From the NCBI GenBank assembly GCA_030148625.1, contig JASBTC010000291.1, positions 1 through 9,965 of the forward strand: a DNA stretch of 9,965 nt. Reading direction: 5' to 3'. The notes under the pieces were generated by a model. The model searched no databases, was not told the DNA's origin, and worked only from the letters and a program-made list of their open reading frames with translations. Of this stretch, positions 1 to 5,733 are shown piece after piece (within the stretch, counting starts at the first letter, position 1; every line of letters starts with the position of its first letter). The DNA is from Sphingobium sp. (GTDB lineage: Bacteria; Pseudomonadota; Alphaproteobacteria; Sphingomonadales; Sphingomonadaceae). A program made the position numbers and the translations under genes.

Positions 1-708
1 GCGTCGGGTTATCGGCCCGGTGGCCCCAACATCAATTGCGGCAACCCCAATGTCGCCTGCACCTATGGATCGGACAGCACCGTCAATTACGAGATCGGTC
101 TGAAGGGCGATTTCCTCGACCGGCTGCTCACCGTCGACGCCTCGCTCTACCTGATCGACTGGAAAGATATCCAGACGATGGTGATCACCCCCGACGGCAC
201 CTCCGGCTACACCGCCAACGGCACGCGCGCGCGCAGCAAGGGCGTCGAGCTTTCGCTCGGCCTGCGGCCCGCACGAAAGACCCGTATCGACGCCTGGATC
301 GCCTATAATGACAGCGCATTGTCGGAGGATTTCCCCGCAGCGGCCGGGCTGGCGGCGTTCAAGGGCGATCGCCTGCCGACCAGCGCACGGTGGAGCGGCA
401 ACATCGGCGCCAACCAGGATTTCGCGCTCACTGATCGGCTGAACGCATATATCGGCGGCAATCTCAGCTATGTCGGCAAGCGCACGGGCAGCTTCCAGCC
501 CGATCCTACACGCTCGATCTTCCCCGATTACTGGCAGCTCGATCTGACGGCGGGGCTGAATTGGAGCGATTGGCGCCTCAACGCCTTCGTCACCAACGTC
601 ACCAACACGCGCGGCATTCTGCGTTCGGGCGTTGATTCCAACCTGCCGACATTGGTCACTTATATCCGGCCACGCAGCTTCGGGCTCGCGCTGTCCCGGT
701 CGTTCTGA
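1..708 (+). CDS. TonB-dependent outer-membrane receptor, C-terminal part (5' end outside the window)
   Basis: Frame 1 is open from the first base to a TGA at 706-708 and gives 235 residues, all from the C-terminal half of a TonB-dependent receptor beta-barrel. The visible start reads ASGYRPGGPN, the typical GYRPGG strand/loop segment of these barrels. It is followed by NYEIGLKGDFLDRLLTVDAS and by SKGVELSLGLRP, both alternating polar/apolar strands. Near the end come WRLNAFVTNVTN and a terminal strand ending SRSF; a C-terminal Phe is the usual outer-membrane assembly signal. The plug domain and TonB box lie outside the window. By family knowledge the protein would import a bulky ligand (siderophore, heme, glycan or similar) across the outer membrane using TonB-ExbBD energy. 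The ligand cannot be read from this fragment. An esterase gene follows after only 19 bp, so the two are probably co-transcribed and share a ligand. Confidence 0.93.
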   Translation, partial: ASGYRPGGPNINCGNPNVACTYGSDSTVNYEIGLKGDFLDRLLTVDASLYLIDWKDIQTMVITPDGTSGYTANGTRARSKGVELSLGLRPARKTRIDAWIAYNDSALSEDFPAAAGLAAFKGDRLPTSARWSGNIGANQDFALTDRLNAYIGGNLSYVGKRTGSFQPDPTRSIFPDYWQLDLTAGLNWSDWRLNAFVTNVTNTRGILRSGVDSNLPTLVTYIRPRSFGLALSRSF

Positions 709-727
709 AGTGGACGGCCCCAACCCG

Positions 728-1717
728 ATGCGCCTCAAGCTTATGACCGCCGCTACCCTTGCCGTCGCAGCGAGCACCGCCAATATGGACAATGCCTGGG
801 GCCGCAAGGCCGCAACGGCCGAGCCCACCGAACTCACCATTCCGAACAGCCGGCGCATCGCTTTCACATCCGCGATCAACGGCCGCGACTATGTGGTTTC
901 GATCGCGATACCCCACGTCCCACCGCCCAAGGGCGGGTATCCGGTCCTCTATCTGCTCGATCCCTATTGGATGTTCGGCACGGCGGTGGACAATGCGCGC
1001 CTGAACGCGCCCGATGTCATGATCGTCGGGATCGGCTATCCGCTCGACGATCCCGCTTTCGTCGCGCGCACGACGCGTCGGATCGACCCGCGCCTTGCCA
1101 ATCTCTTCACCGACGCACCGGCCCGGATCAGGGCGATCTACACGCTGCGCACGCATGATCTTAGCCTGCCGATCAGCCCGGATGTCTGGCGGATCGGCGG
1201 GACTCCGGAGATGGCAGAAAGTTCGGCCAGACTGTCCGGCGGCCTCGACGATTTCCTCGACATGATCGAACAGGAAGTGAAGCCGCGCGTCGCGAAGATT
1301 GCGCCCGTCGATACAGATAAGGAGGCGTTGTTCGGACATTCGCTGGGCGGACTCGCCGTGCTCCATGCGCTGCTCACCCGCCCCGGACATTATGACAGCT
1401 TCGTCGCGGCCAGCCCCTCGATCTGGGCAGCGCCGGTGCTGTGGGACGAACAAAAGGCGTTCGCCCGCCGCATCGAACAAGGCCTGACTCCGCCGCGCAT
1501 CCTGCTGACCATGGGCGAAAAGGAGCAGGACGGGGCCGCAGCCCCCGCCAAGATGGTCGACAATATGCGCGAAATGGCGCGGCGCCTGCGCACGATCCAG
1601 AGCACGGGCAAGCCGCTTCCCGTCCAGGACGTCGTCTTCACCGACGAGGATCATGGCAGCGTCCAGCAGCCCTCGGTCAGCCGCGCCATCGCCTTTGCGT
1701 TCGGCAGGGCCGACTGA
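728..1717 (+). CDS. Exported alpha/beta-hydrolase, putative esterase family (IroE/Fes-like), possible siderophore esterase
   Basis: This is a 329-residue protein starting at ATG 728; an in-frame ATG at 743 (Met6) is the alternative. The reading frame is open further upstream, but that part overlaps the receptor gene. The N-terminus MRLKLMTAATLAVAASTA looks like a signal peptide, so the enzyme is probably periplasmic. The family fits PF00756-type serine esterases: the nucleophile elbow GHSLGG places Ser205 at the centre, SPSIWAAPVLWD follows as in enterochelin-esterase relatives, the acidic residue is probably in MGEKEQD (residues 262-268), and the catalytic His is probably His309 in DEDHGS. 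Length is close to that of IroE-type proteins. The gene starts 19 bp after the receptor stop, with only a weak GA-rich ribosome site, which suggests translation following the receptor. Hydrolysis of an ester-linked siderophore or other receptor ligand is inferred from context; a general carboxylesterase cannot be excluded. Confidence 0.88.
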   Translation: MRLKLMTAATLAVAASTANMDNAWGRKAATAEPTELTIPNSRRIAFTSAINGRDYVVSIAIPHVPPPKGGYPVLYLLDPYWMFGTAVDNARLNAPDVMIVGIGYPLDDPAFVARTTRRIDPRLANLFTDAPARIRAIYTLRTHDLSLPISPDVWRIGGTPEMAESSARLSGGLDDFLDMIEQEVKPRVAKIAPVDTDKEALFGHSLGGLAVLHALLTRPGHYDSFVAASPSIWAAPVLWDEQKAFARRIEQGLTPPRILLTMGEKEQDGAAAPAKMVDNMREMARRLRTIQSTGKPLPVQDVVFTDEDHGSVQQPSVSRAIAFAFGRAD

Positions 1718-1771
1718 GATCTGGGCGTGGGCGCGATGTCTCAGCCCACAAACCGCCGGATCGAACCGGCC
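1714..1771. terminator. Possible weak hairpins between two convergent genes
   Basis: The 56 bp between the esterase stop and the aminotransferase stop holds two inverted repeats. CTGAGA at 1714-1719 pairs with TCTCAG at 1739-1744 and includes the esterase stop codon. GCCGG at 1755-1759 pairs with CCGGC at 1766-1770 around a 6-nt loop. Neither is followed by a run of T on either strand. They could slow both convergent transcripts, but the stems are short, so this is a low-confidence call. Confidence 0.3.
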
Positions 1772-1773
1772 TG

Positions 1774-2922
1774 TCAGCTGTGCGCCACAGCCGCCCGCAC
1801 AGTGGCGATCAGCCGTTCGACATCGGCGTTATCATTATAGAGATGCGGCGTGATGCGCAGCCGGTCGCCGCGCATGCTGGCATGGACGCCATCGGCCGCC
1901 AGTCTGGCGATCAGATCGTCGGGCAGGCCCTGCCGGAACCTCAGCGAGAGATAATGCGGCGCGCGATGGGCATCGGGAACCACGATTGCGCCCAGATCGC
2001 GCATTGCGTCGGCAATCCTCGACGTCACCGCACCCAGCGTCGCTTCGATATGCTCGACCTTCCAGTCGAGAAGCTGGCGCAATGCCACGATGACCGCTGG
2101 GATCAGCGCCATATTGGATCGTTCACCGACATCGAAGCGGCGCGCGCCATCCTGAAATTCCTCGCTATAATCGATCAGATTGCGAAAATCCTCGGCGCGC
2201 TGCCGCACCACCCAGCCCTGTTCGAGCGGAACGCCGCCCTGATGGCGCGGCGCGACGTAGAGAAAACCGGTCGAATAAGGCGAGAGCAGCCATTTATATC
2301 CGGCGGCGACCAGATAATCCGGATCGATCGCGGCCACGTCGAATCGATGCGCACCGCAGCTTTGGGTGCCATCGATGACCAGCGCCGCGCCGACCTGTTT
2401 GCAGCGCCGCGACACCGCCACCAGATCGGTGAGGCCGCCACAGACCCAATGCGTCTGGCCGATGCAGACCACGGCGGTGCGATCGTCGATCGCCTCGCAA
2501 ATGGCCGCGGTCCAGTCGCCATCCTCCGGTCGCTCCACCGTCACGATCCGCGCACCGGTGCGTCTCGCCACGCTGCGCCAGGCAAGCACGCTCGCCGGGA
2601 ATTCCTCGGCCTGCATGACGATGCTCTGGTCAGCCGCAACCGGCAGGTTGGCCGTGGCGACAGCGAGCCCATAGCTGGCGGCCGGCACCAGCGCTACATC
2701 GTCCGCGCGCGCACCGATCATCACCGAGAACAGCCGCCGCGCTTCCTCGGAATCGCCGAAAAACGACGCCGGCGTGATCTCCCAGGGCCTGGCCTTGGAT
2801 GCCAGCCCGGCCGTGCCCGCGGCCACCACATCATTCAGCAGCGGCGACATATAAGCGCAATTGAAATAGGTTATCTCGCGCGGGATATCGAAAAGATGCC
2901 GTTGATCAGCAAGTGTCTTCAT
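1774..2922 (-). CDS. PLP-dependent class V aminotransferase (cysteine desulfurase / isopenicillin N epimerase-like fold)
   Basis: This is a 382-residue protein. ATG at 2922 was chosen because GGAGTGGG lies just upstream; the frame is open to an ATG at 3039, but that extension is Arg-rich and lacks a ribosome site. Fold-type I class V features are visible in order: substrate-side N-terminus YFNCAYMSPL (residues 19-28), ASYGLAVA (82-89), QTHWVCGG (156-163, His158 probably stacking on PLP), VIDGTQSCGAHRFD (182-195, Asp184 to the pyridine nitrogen), and AAGYKWLLSP (206-215) with Lys210 as the Schiff-base lysine. The C-terminus has RLRITPHLYN (354-363), the expected position of a carboxylate-binding Arg. 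Family members include cysteine desulfurases, selenocysteine lyases, EgtE-like lyases and epimerases. No loop Cys of SufS or IscS type stands out, and there is no Fe-S or ergothioneine gene nearby, so the substrate is unknown. It is probably a cytosolic single-gene unit, convergent with the esterase. Confidence 0.88.
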   Translation of the reverse strand: MKTLADQRHLFDIPREITYFNCAYMSPLLNDVVAAGTAGLASKARPWEITPASFFGDSEEARRLFSVMIGARADDVALVPAASYGLAVATANLPVAADQSIVMQAEEFPASVLAWRSVARRTGARIVTVERPEDGDWTAAICEAIDDRTAVVCIGQTHWVCGGLTDLVAVSRRCKQVGAALVIDGTQSCGAHRFDVAAIDPDYLVAAGYKWLLSPYSTGFLYVAPRHQGGVPLEQGWVVRQRAEDFRNLIDYSEEFQDGARRFDVGERSNMALIPAVIVALRQLLDWKVEHIEATLGAVTSRIADAMRDLGAIVVPDAHRAPHYLSLRFRQGLPDDLIARLAADGVHASMRGDRLRITPHLYNDNADVERLIATVRAAVAHS

Positions 2923-3097
2923 CGAACATCCCACTCCATTGTCGCGCATATATGTGGAGAGCGACCGGCCTCGACGCCGCAAGCCGCTCCGTGACGAAGC
3001 CGCCTTGTCGCGATCACCGCGCTCGCGCGCAAGCGCCAAATCCCGGCGATCGACCGCGGTAAAGGCCGGCCGGGAACCAGGTGTCGAGAAGGCGCAA

Positions 3098-3532
3098 TCA
3101 GATGTGGCGTACGACCAGCAGCAGCATGAGAATTCCGCCAGCGAGCACGAACAGGATCAGCCAGAGGGCCCATTCACGCGATGCAGGCGGCATCCTATCA
3201 TCGTCGATGACCGGCAAAGGCGCATCGGCCGTCGGGGATCGACCGACGGCCGCCATGTCGCTGCCGTCGCCCGGCAGCGTTTCCAGCCCCATCAATTCGC
3301 AGACGATCGCGCCGACATCGGTCCAGTCGCCGACGCCCATCGGATCGGCCTGCAGCGCGCGGGCCTGCCTGCGCTCCTGGATATAGGCCGCCGTTTCCGC
3401 GCCATGCTGTTCCAGCAGGACATAGGCCCACCGCTTCAGCAATTCGTCGCGCATCGGCGCACCGACCGGCATCTCGGCCAGATCGCTCGGGCCGATCCGT
3501 GCCGCCCCCTTTCCGATCTCTCCCGATGTCAT
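3098..3532 (-). CDS. Small protein with C-terminal membrane anchor (possibly DUF6961-like)
   Basis: This is a 144-residue protein if translation starts at ATG 3532. The frame is open to 3637, but that extension would run through the strong hairpin at 3582-3606 and reads as Arg/Pro-rich filler, so the shorter start is preferred; ATG at 3454 (Met27, MRDELLKRWAYVLL) is another candidate. No clear ribosome site marks any of them. Residues 27-84 form a compact helical domain (RDELLKRWAYVLLEQHG, then AAYIQERRQARAL, then GDWTDVGAIVCELM) that resembles small sphingomonad proteins of the DUF6961 kind; this is a recollection, not a search result. A Pro/Asp-rich linker follows. Residues 121-141 (WALWLILFVLAGGILMLLLV) are one transmembrane helix, ending with the short tail VRHI. 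The protein is therefore probably tail-anchored with its helical domain in the cytosol. Function unknown. Confidence 0.7.
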   Translation of the reverse strand: MTSGEIGKGAARIGPSDLAEMPVGAPMRDELLKRWAYVLLEQHGAETAAYIQERRQARALQADPMGVGDWTDVGAIVCELMGLETLPGDGSDMAAVGRSPTADAPLPVIDDDRMPPASREWALWLILFVLAGGILMLLLVVRHI

Positions 3533-3581
3533 CGCATCGCGCACCGGTAGCCCGGTACATGGCCGGTGCCCGGATGGTTGC

Positions 3582-3606
3582 CGCCGGCGCGTCTCACGCG
3601 CCGGCG
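3582..3606. terminator. Strong perfect hairpin between the winged-helix gene and the tail-anchored protein gene
   Basis: An 11-bp perfect GC-rich stem (3582-3592 with 3596-3606, arms CGCCGGCGCGT and ACGCGCCGGCG) encloses a 3-nt loop. It lies 47 bp beyond the stop of the winged-helix gene, in the direction of minus-strand transcription, and upstream of the next start at 3532. No T-tract follows on either strand, so it is either an atypical terminator, an mRNA-stabilising 3' structure, or both. It also argues against the upstream start at 3637 for the neighbouring protein. Confidence 0.5.
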
Positions 3607-3652
3607 CTGCATGACGACGTGGAATGCTCTGCATCACGCGGTCGCGCCCCGA

Positions 3653-4135
3653 TCAATGACCGACGACTTCGAGCCAGTGAAGCATCGCGGCCCGCGCTGC
3701 TTCGGTCAGGGAAACATAGATGCGGCGGCCATCTTCCGGATCCGGATCGCGTGAGATCAGGCCACGCTCGTCGAGCACGCCGATCCATCGCAACGCCGTC
3801 GTCGACGGAACGCCGGACGCGATGCACGCAGAGGTGATGCTGATCGGTTTGCCCTCCTCACCGGCGATGAAAAGGTCGAGCAGCAGATCCCAGGCCGGCT
3901 CACCGAACAGATCGACGGGCAGGAAACGCGCGCGGGCGCGACGGGCATCCAGATGCGTGCGCGCGCGGAAGATCGCCTCGTTGCGCGACACTTCGGTGAA
4001 TTGGGCGAGCTTGGCCGATACGCTCTGCAGCTGTGCGACCAGGCTGCTTAGCCCGGCATCCTCTGCCTCTGTTCCATATGGCCGCGATCCAGCGAAATCC
4101 CGACCACCATGGTCAGCAATCCTGGGATCGCCCAC
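3653..4135 (-). CDS. Winged-helix (MarR-like) DNA-binding regulator with N-terminal helix
   Basis: The C-terminal part is a clear winged-helix domain. In numbering from the chosen start it holds AWDLLLDLFIAGEEGK (residues 81-96), ISITSACIASGVP (98-110), the recognition helix around STTALRWIGVLDERGLI (111-127) and the wing DPEDGRRIYVSLTEAARAAM (about 132-151). Residues about 29-50 (LSSLVAQLQSVSAKLAQF) have heptad-like hydrophobic spacing and suggest a dimerisation helix. The start is uncertain. The only usual start codon upstream of that helix before the frame enters the body of the neighbouring gene is GTG at 4135, with GGAG five bases before it. This gives 160 residues and an 88-bp overlap with the membrane protein gene; a GTG at 3991 gives 112 residues but loses the helix. 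A cytosolic transcription factor is expected, translationally linked to the membrane protein. Target genes are unknown. Confidence 0.78.
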   Translation of the reverse strand: MGDPRIADHGGRDFAGSRPYGTEAEDAGLSSLVAQLQSVSAKLAQFTEVSRNEAIFRARTHLDARRARARFLPVDLFGEPAWDLLLDLFIAGEEGKPISITSACIASGVPSTTALRWIGVLDERGLISRDPDPEDGRRIYVSLTEAARAAMLHWLEVVGH

Positions 4136-4473
4136 AGGCTCTCCATCGCCTGATAGATTGCGGGGGTGAAGGAAGGCGATACGAGAGTCGCGAAGTGCGT
4201 CGTCACCGACACCAGTTGAAATGCCGTCATCCAGATCGGCCAATAGGCGCGACTCCGCAGCGCGAGCACGTACATCGCGATCAGGACCGCTGTGTCCACG
4301 ACCATCACGGGAATCTGGGTTTGCCCCCAATGTGCCAGAAACGTAGCCGGCACCGTCAGAATCGAGGCGAGAATGATGATCGCGGTAGCCCATTTGCCGT
4401 CCCTGCCCCCGGCCACGGCCGCATAGAAGCAGCAGATCAGCGCGAGGAACCAAAAGAGAAGAATGATCATCAT
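4048..4473 (-). CDS. Small multi-pass inner-membrane protein of unknown function
   Basis: This is a 141-residue, very hydrophobic protein. Predicted membrane segments by eye lie near residues 2-21, 28-48, 53-72, 78-98 and 108-127, giving four or five passes, with a short polar tail ending GHMEQRQRMPG. The start could be either of two adjacent ATG codons (4473 or 4470); AGGCGG upstream is a modest ribosome site. I recognise no transporter or enzyme motif. The TAA stop at 4048-4050 lies inside the reading frame of the following winged-helix gene, so the two are almost certainly co-transcribed and may be coupled in translation. A membrane sensor or partner for that regulator is one reading of this arrangement, but it is inference only. 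The hairpin array at 4486-4600 ends 13 bp before the start and may control transcription reaching this gene. Confidence 0.78.
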   Translation of the reverse strand: MMIILLFWFLALICCFYAAVAGGRDGKWATAIIILASILTVPATFLAHWGQTQIPVMVVDTAVLIAMYVLALRSRAYWPIWMTAFQLVSVTTHFATLVSPSFTPAIYQAMESLWAIPGLLTMVVGISLDRGHMEQRQRMPG

Positions 4474-4485
4474 GATGCTGACCGC

Positions 4486-4600
4486 CTGGAGCGCTTCCCG
4501 AAAAAGCGGGAACCGGTTTTTCGGCCGGGAAGCGCTCCAGATATCAGGTCTGGAGCCTTTCTTTCCCGCCAGGACGATTCCGCCCTGGCGGGAAAGGCTC
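4486..4600. repeat. Array of three interlocking inverted repeats in an intergenic region
   Basis: Three hairpins follow one another in 115 bp. The first has a 15-bp perfect stem (4486-4500 with 4526-4540, outer arm CTGGAGCGCTTCCCG). Inside it, CCGAAAAA at 4498-4505 and TTTTTCGG at 4517-4524 form an alternative stem. The second pairs CTCCAGA (4535-4541) with TCTGGAG (4549-4555) and shares bases with the first. The third has a 13-bp perfect stem, CTTTCCCGCCAGG (4561-4573) with its complement at 4584-4596, extendable by GAGCC (4553-4557) with GGCTC (4596-4600) across a bulge. The array fills most of the gap between the gene ending at 4668 and the one starting at 4473, both on the minus strand. 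It could terminate or attenuate transcription, or be a palindromic intergenic repeat; there is no run of T beyond the stems. Confidence 0.75.
4498..4524. repeat. Dispersed palindromic element, copy 1 (core GGGAACCGG)
   Basis: This 27-bp palindrome-like stretch centres on GGGAACCGG flanked by A-rich and T-rich arms. It matches the stretch at 9170-9196 at 21 of 27 positions by hand alignment. It is embedded inside the first hairpin of the array at 4486-4600. Similar GGGAACCGG palindromes with A/T arms are common in intergenic DNA of alphaproteobacteria, from general knowledge, so this is probably a dispersed repeat and not a gene-specific operator. Confidence 0.6.
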
Positions 4601-4667
4601 TAGGACTGCTCATTGAACGGTCAACACCAGATCGATCGGATACGGAAATATATCGAATGCGAAACGA

Positions 4668-5027
4668 TCAGGCGGGAACGGTTTCGGCGCTCGCGGTTTC
4701 GATGGTCCGCGACTCCATGAACCCTCCCCCCAGGCCGGCGGGGCAGCCGTAACTGACCGGCGCAATGTTGGACTGGTTCTTGATCGCGGCAAGCTTGGCG
4801 ATCGTTCCGACCATCGCGGCGCGGCCGGCGACGACATGGTTGATGCCCGTGGTCACCGACTGCAGCAGATCCTGGCTGCGCTTGATCGGCAGATCGGACT
4901 CCTGCAGCGCCTCGATGATGGTCACCATCAGCTGCGTGTCACACAGCAATGCGGCGTCGATCGCGGTGACGGCCCGCTTGGTGTCGGCGGCAACGGCGCC
5001 TGCGGCGCCCGGCTGGATCGTGAGCAT
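4668..5027 (-). CDS. Small helical protein with C-terminal GCP motif, function unknown
   Basis: This is a 119-residue protein starting at ATG 5027, with a good ribosome site (AAGGGAAA three bases upstream). No signal peptide or membrane segment is visible. Residues about 12-82 look like two or three amphipathic helices: DTKRAVTAIDAALLCDTQLM, then DLLQSVTTGINHVV, then GRAAMVGTIAKLAAIKNQSN. They are followed by the segment VSYGCPAG (91-98) with Cys95, and a polar tail. Cys29 is the only other cysteine. I cannot assign a family; the GRxxMV...IKxQSN...YGCPxG pattern looks conserved-protein-like and not random. It begins 55 bp after the LuxR-type gene on the same strand, so the two may form an operon. 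A weak 5-bp GC hairpin (5041-5045 with 5051-5055) lies just upstream of the ribosome site. Confidence 0.72.
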   Translation of the reverse strand: MLTIQPGAAGAVAADTKRAVTAIDAALLCDTQLMVTIIEALQESDLPIKRSQDLLQSVTTGINHVVAGRAAMVGTIAKLAAIKNQSNIAPVSYGCPAGLGGGFMESRTIETASAETVPA

Positions 5028-5082
5028 GATTTTCCCTTCTGCGCCGCGCGGGCGCCGATGATTTGATTGATGGGGAATGGTG

Positions 5083-5547
5083 TTAGCTAAACGTCTTCAT
5101 CACGCCCGCTATGGCCAGTGCCAGACCGGTCACAACGGCAAGCGACATCGTCGCAACCCGCAATATGTGGATCGATTTCTGATCCCAACGAAGGTCATTC
5201 GGACGCCCTCCCAGTGGCGGGAGGGCAAAGAGCCTGTTTATGACCCCTCGCCATCCCTGTGACGTGACGGGGTCAGAGAAACCGGATTTCTGCGTGTTGG
5301 GAAGCCGTTCCGGATACGTACGTATTTTATGCTTAGTCTCATAGTCGGCCAGCATGCGTGCCGCCTCGGCGCGGCTGGACGCGTTCAGCAGCTTCGCCAT
5401 CCGCAGGATATGCGTGTCGACGGTGCGGAACGACAGCCCGAGATGACGCGCGATCTCCTTGGAGGTGTAGCCCTCACCCACGAGACGAAGAATCTCCTTC
5501 TGCCGCTCGGTCAGACTGCCGATCGGCTCCGGTCCGCCCTCGCTCAT
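5083..5547 (-). CDS. LuxR-type helix-turn-helix regulator with C-terminal membrane anchor
   Basis: This is a 154-residue protein starting at ATG 5547. Residues 10-66 are a GerE/LuxR DNA-binding domain: SLTERQKEILRLVGEGYTSK, EIARHLGLSFRTVDTHI (31-47, scaffold and recognition helices) and AKLLNASSRAEAARML (51-66). There is no receiver or ligand-binding domain before it. A linker of about 60 residues, including LPPLGGRPNDLRWDQKS, leads to one hydrophobic helix at residues 129-149 (LRVATMSLAVVTGLALAIAG) close to the C-terminus, so the protein is probably tail-anchored with the DNA-binding domain in the cytosol. Single-domain LuxR proteins with such tails occur in sphingomonads, from family knowledge. 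The ribosome site is weak (TAGGCG). It is probably the first gene of a unit that includes the GCP protein gene. A spaced dyad upstream (5605-5638) could be its operator. Signal and targets are unknown. Confidence 0.85.
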   Translation of the reverse strand: MSEGGPEPIGSLTERQKEILRLVGEGYTSKEIARHLGLSFRTVDTHILRMAKLLNASSRAEAARMLADYETKHKIRTYPERLPNTQKSGFSDPVTSQGWRGVINRLFALPPLGGRPNDLRWDQKSIHILRVATMSLAVVTGLALAIAGVMKTFS

Positions 5548-5604
5548 CGCCTAGATGCTTGCTGCGTCAACTGGTTAGCGCCTCGTTACGGAATCGATTC
5601 GTTC

Positions 5605-5638
5605 GTGCCTCTCATACAGTGTTACTCATGTCAGGCAC
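5605..5638. promoter_or_regulatory. Candidate operator: spaced dyad upstream of the LuxR-type gene
   Basis: GTGCCT at 5605-5610 and CAT at 5613-5615 are mirrored exactly by ATG at 5628-5630 and AGGCAC at 5633-5638, centred between 5621 and 5622. The dyad lies 58-91 bp upstream of the LuxR-type start, in the 186-bp gap (5548-5733) that must hold its promoter. Nine of the seventeen half-site positions pair, which fits a two-turn dimer site better than an RNA hairpin with a 12-nt loop. No clear -35/-10 pair is recognisable next to it. Confidence 0.3.
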
Positions 5639-5712
5639 CAAGCAACTTCTTTCAAGGATTCAATGTCGGTGCAAGCCGAACTTCGCGCATATCCTGACCC
5701 GAGTGGGCGATT

Positions 5713-5733
5713 GGCGCGGCGCACATCCGCGCC
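5713..5733 (-). terminator. Possible terminator hairpin directly after the acyltransferase gene
   Basis: GGCGCGG (5713-5719) pairs with CCGCGCC (5727-5733) around a 7-nt loop. The stem begins at the base right after the stop codon of the large acyltransferase gene. The minus strand continues AATCGCCC with no T-run, so intrinsic termination would be weak. Confidence 0.35.

Noticed and set aside
656..1654. 332-codon open frame on the minus strand opposite the esterase
   Set aside because: It has Arg/Asp/Gly-rich composition and no recognisable domain, while the + strand has a complete serine-esterase signature.
1441..2994. 517-codon open frame on the + strand across the esterase end and the aminotransferase gene
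   Set aside because: It is low in hydrophobic residues, has no motif, and runs across two genes with clear families. It is a shadow of the GC bias.
3098..3637. Longer start (179 residues) for the small tail-anchored protein
   Set aside because: The extension would be translated through an 11-bp perfect hairpin, is Arg/Pro-rich with no structure, and has no ribosome site; the start at 3532 is preferred.
4048..4135. Programmed -1 frameshift fusing the membrane protein to the winged-helix domain
   Set aside because: A -1 shift would join the frames, but no slippery heptamer precedes the stop at 4048-4050, and a GTG with a ribosome site exists at 4135. Overlapping separate genes are simpler.
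5565..5570. TTGACG on the minus strand as a -35 box for the LuxR-type gene
   Set aside because: It ends only 17 bp before the start codon, so a normally spaced -10 box would fall on the ATG itself.
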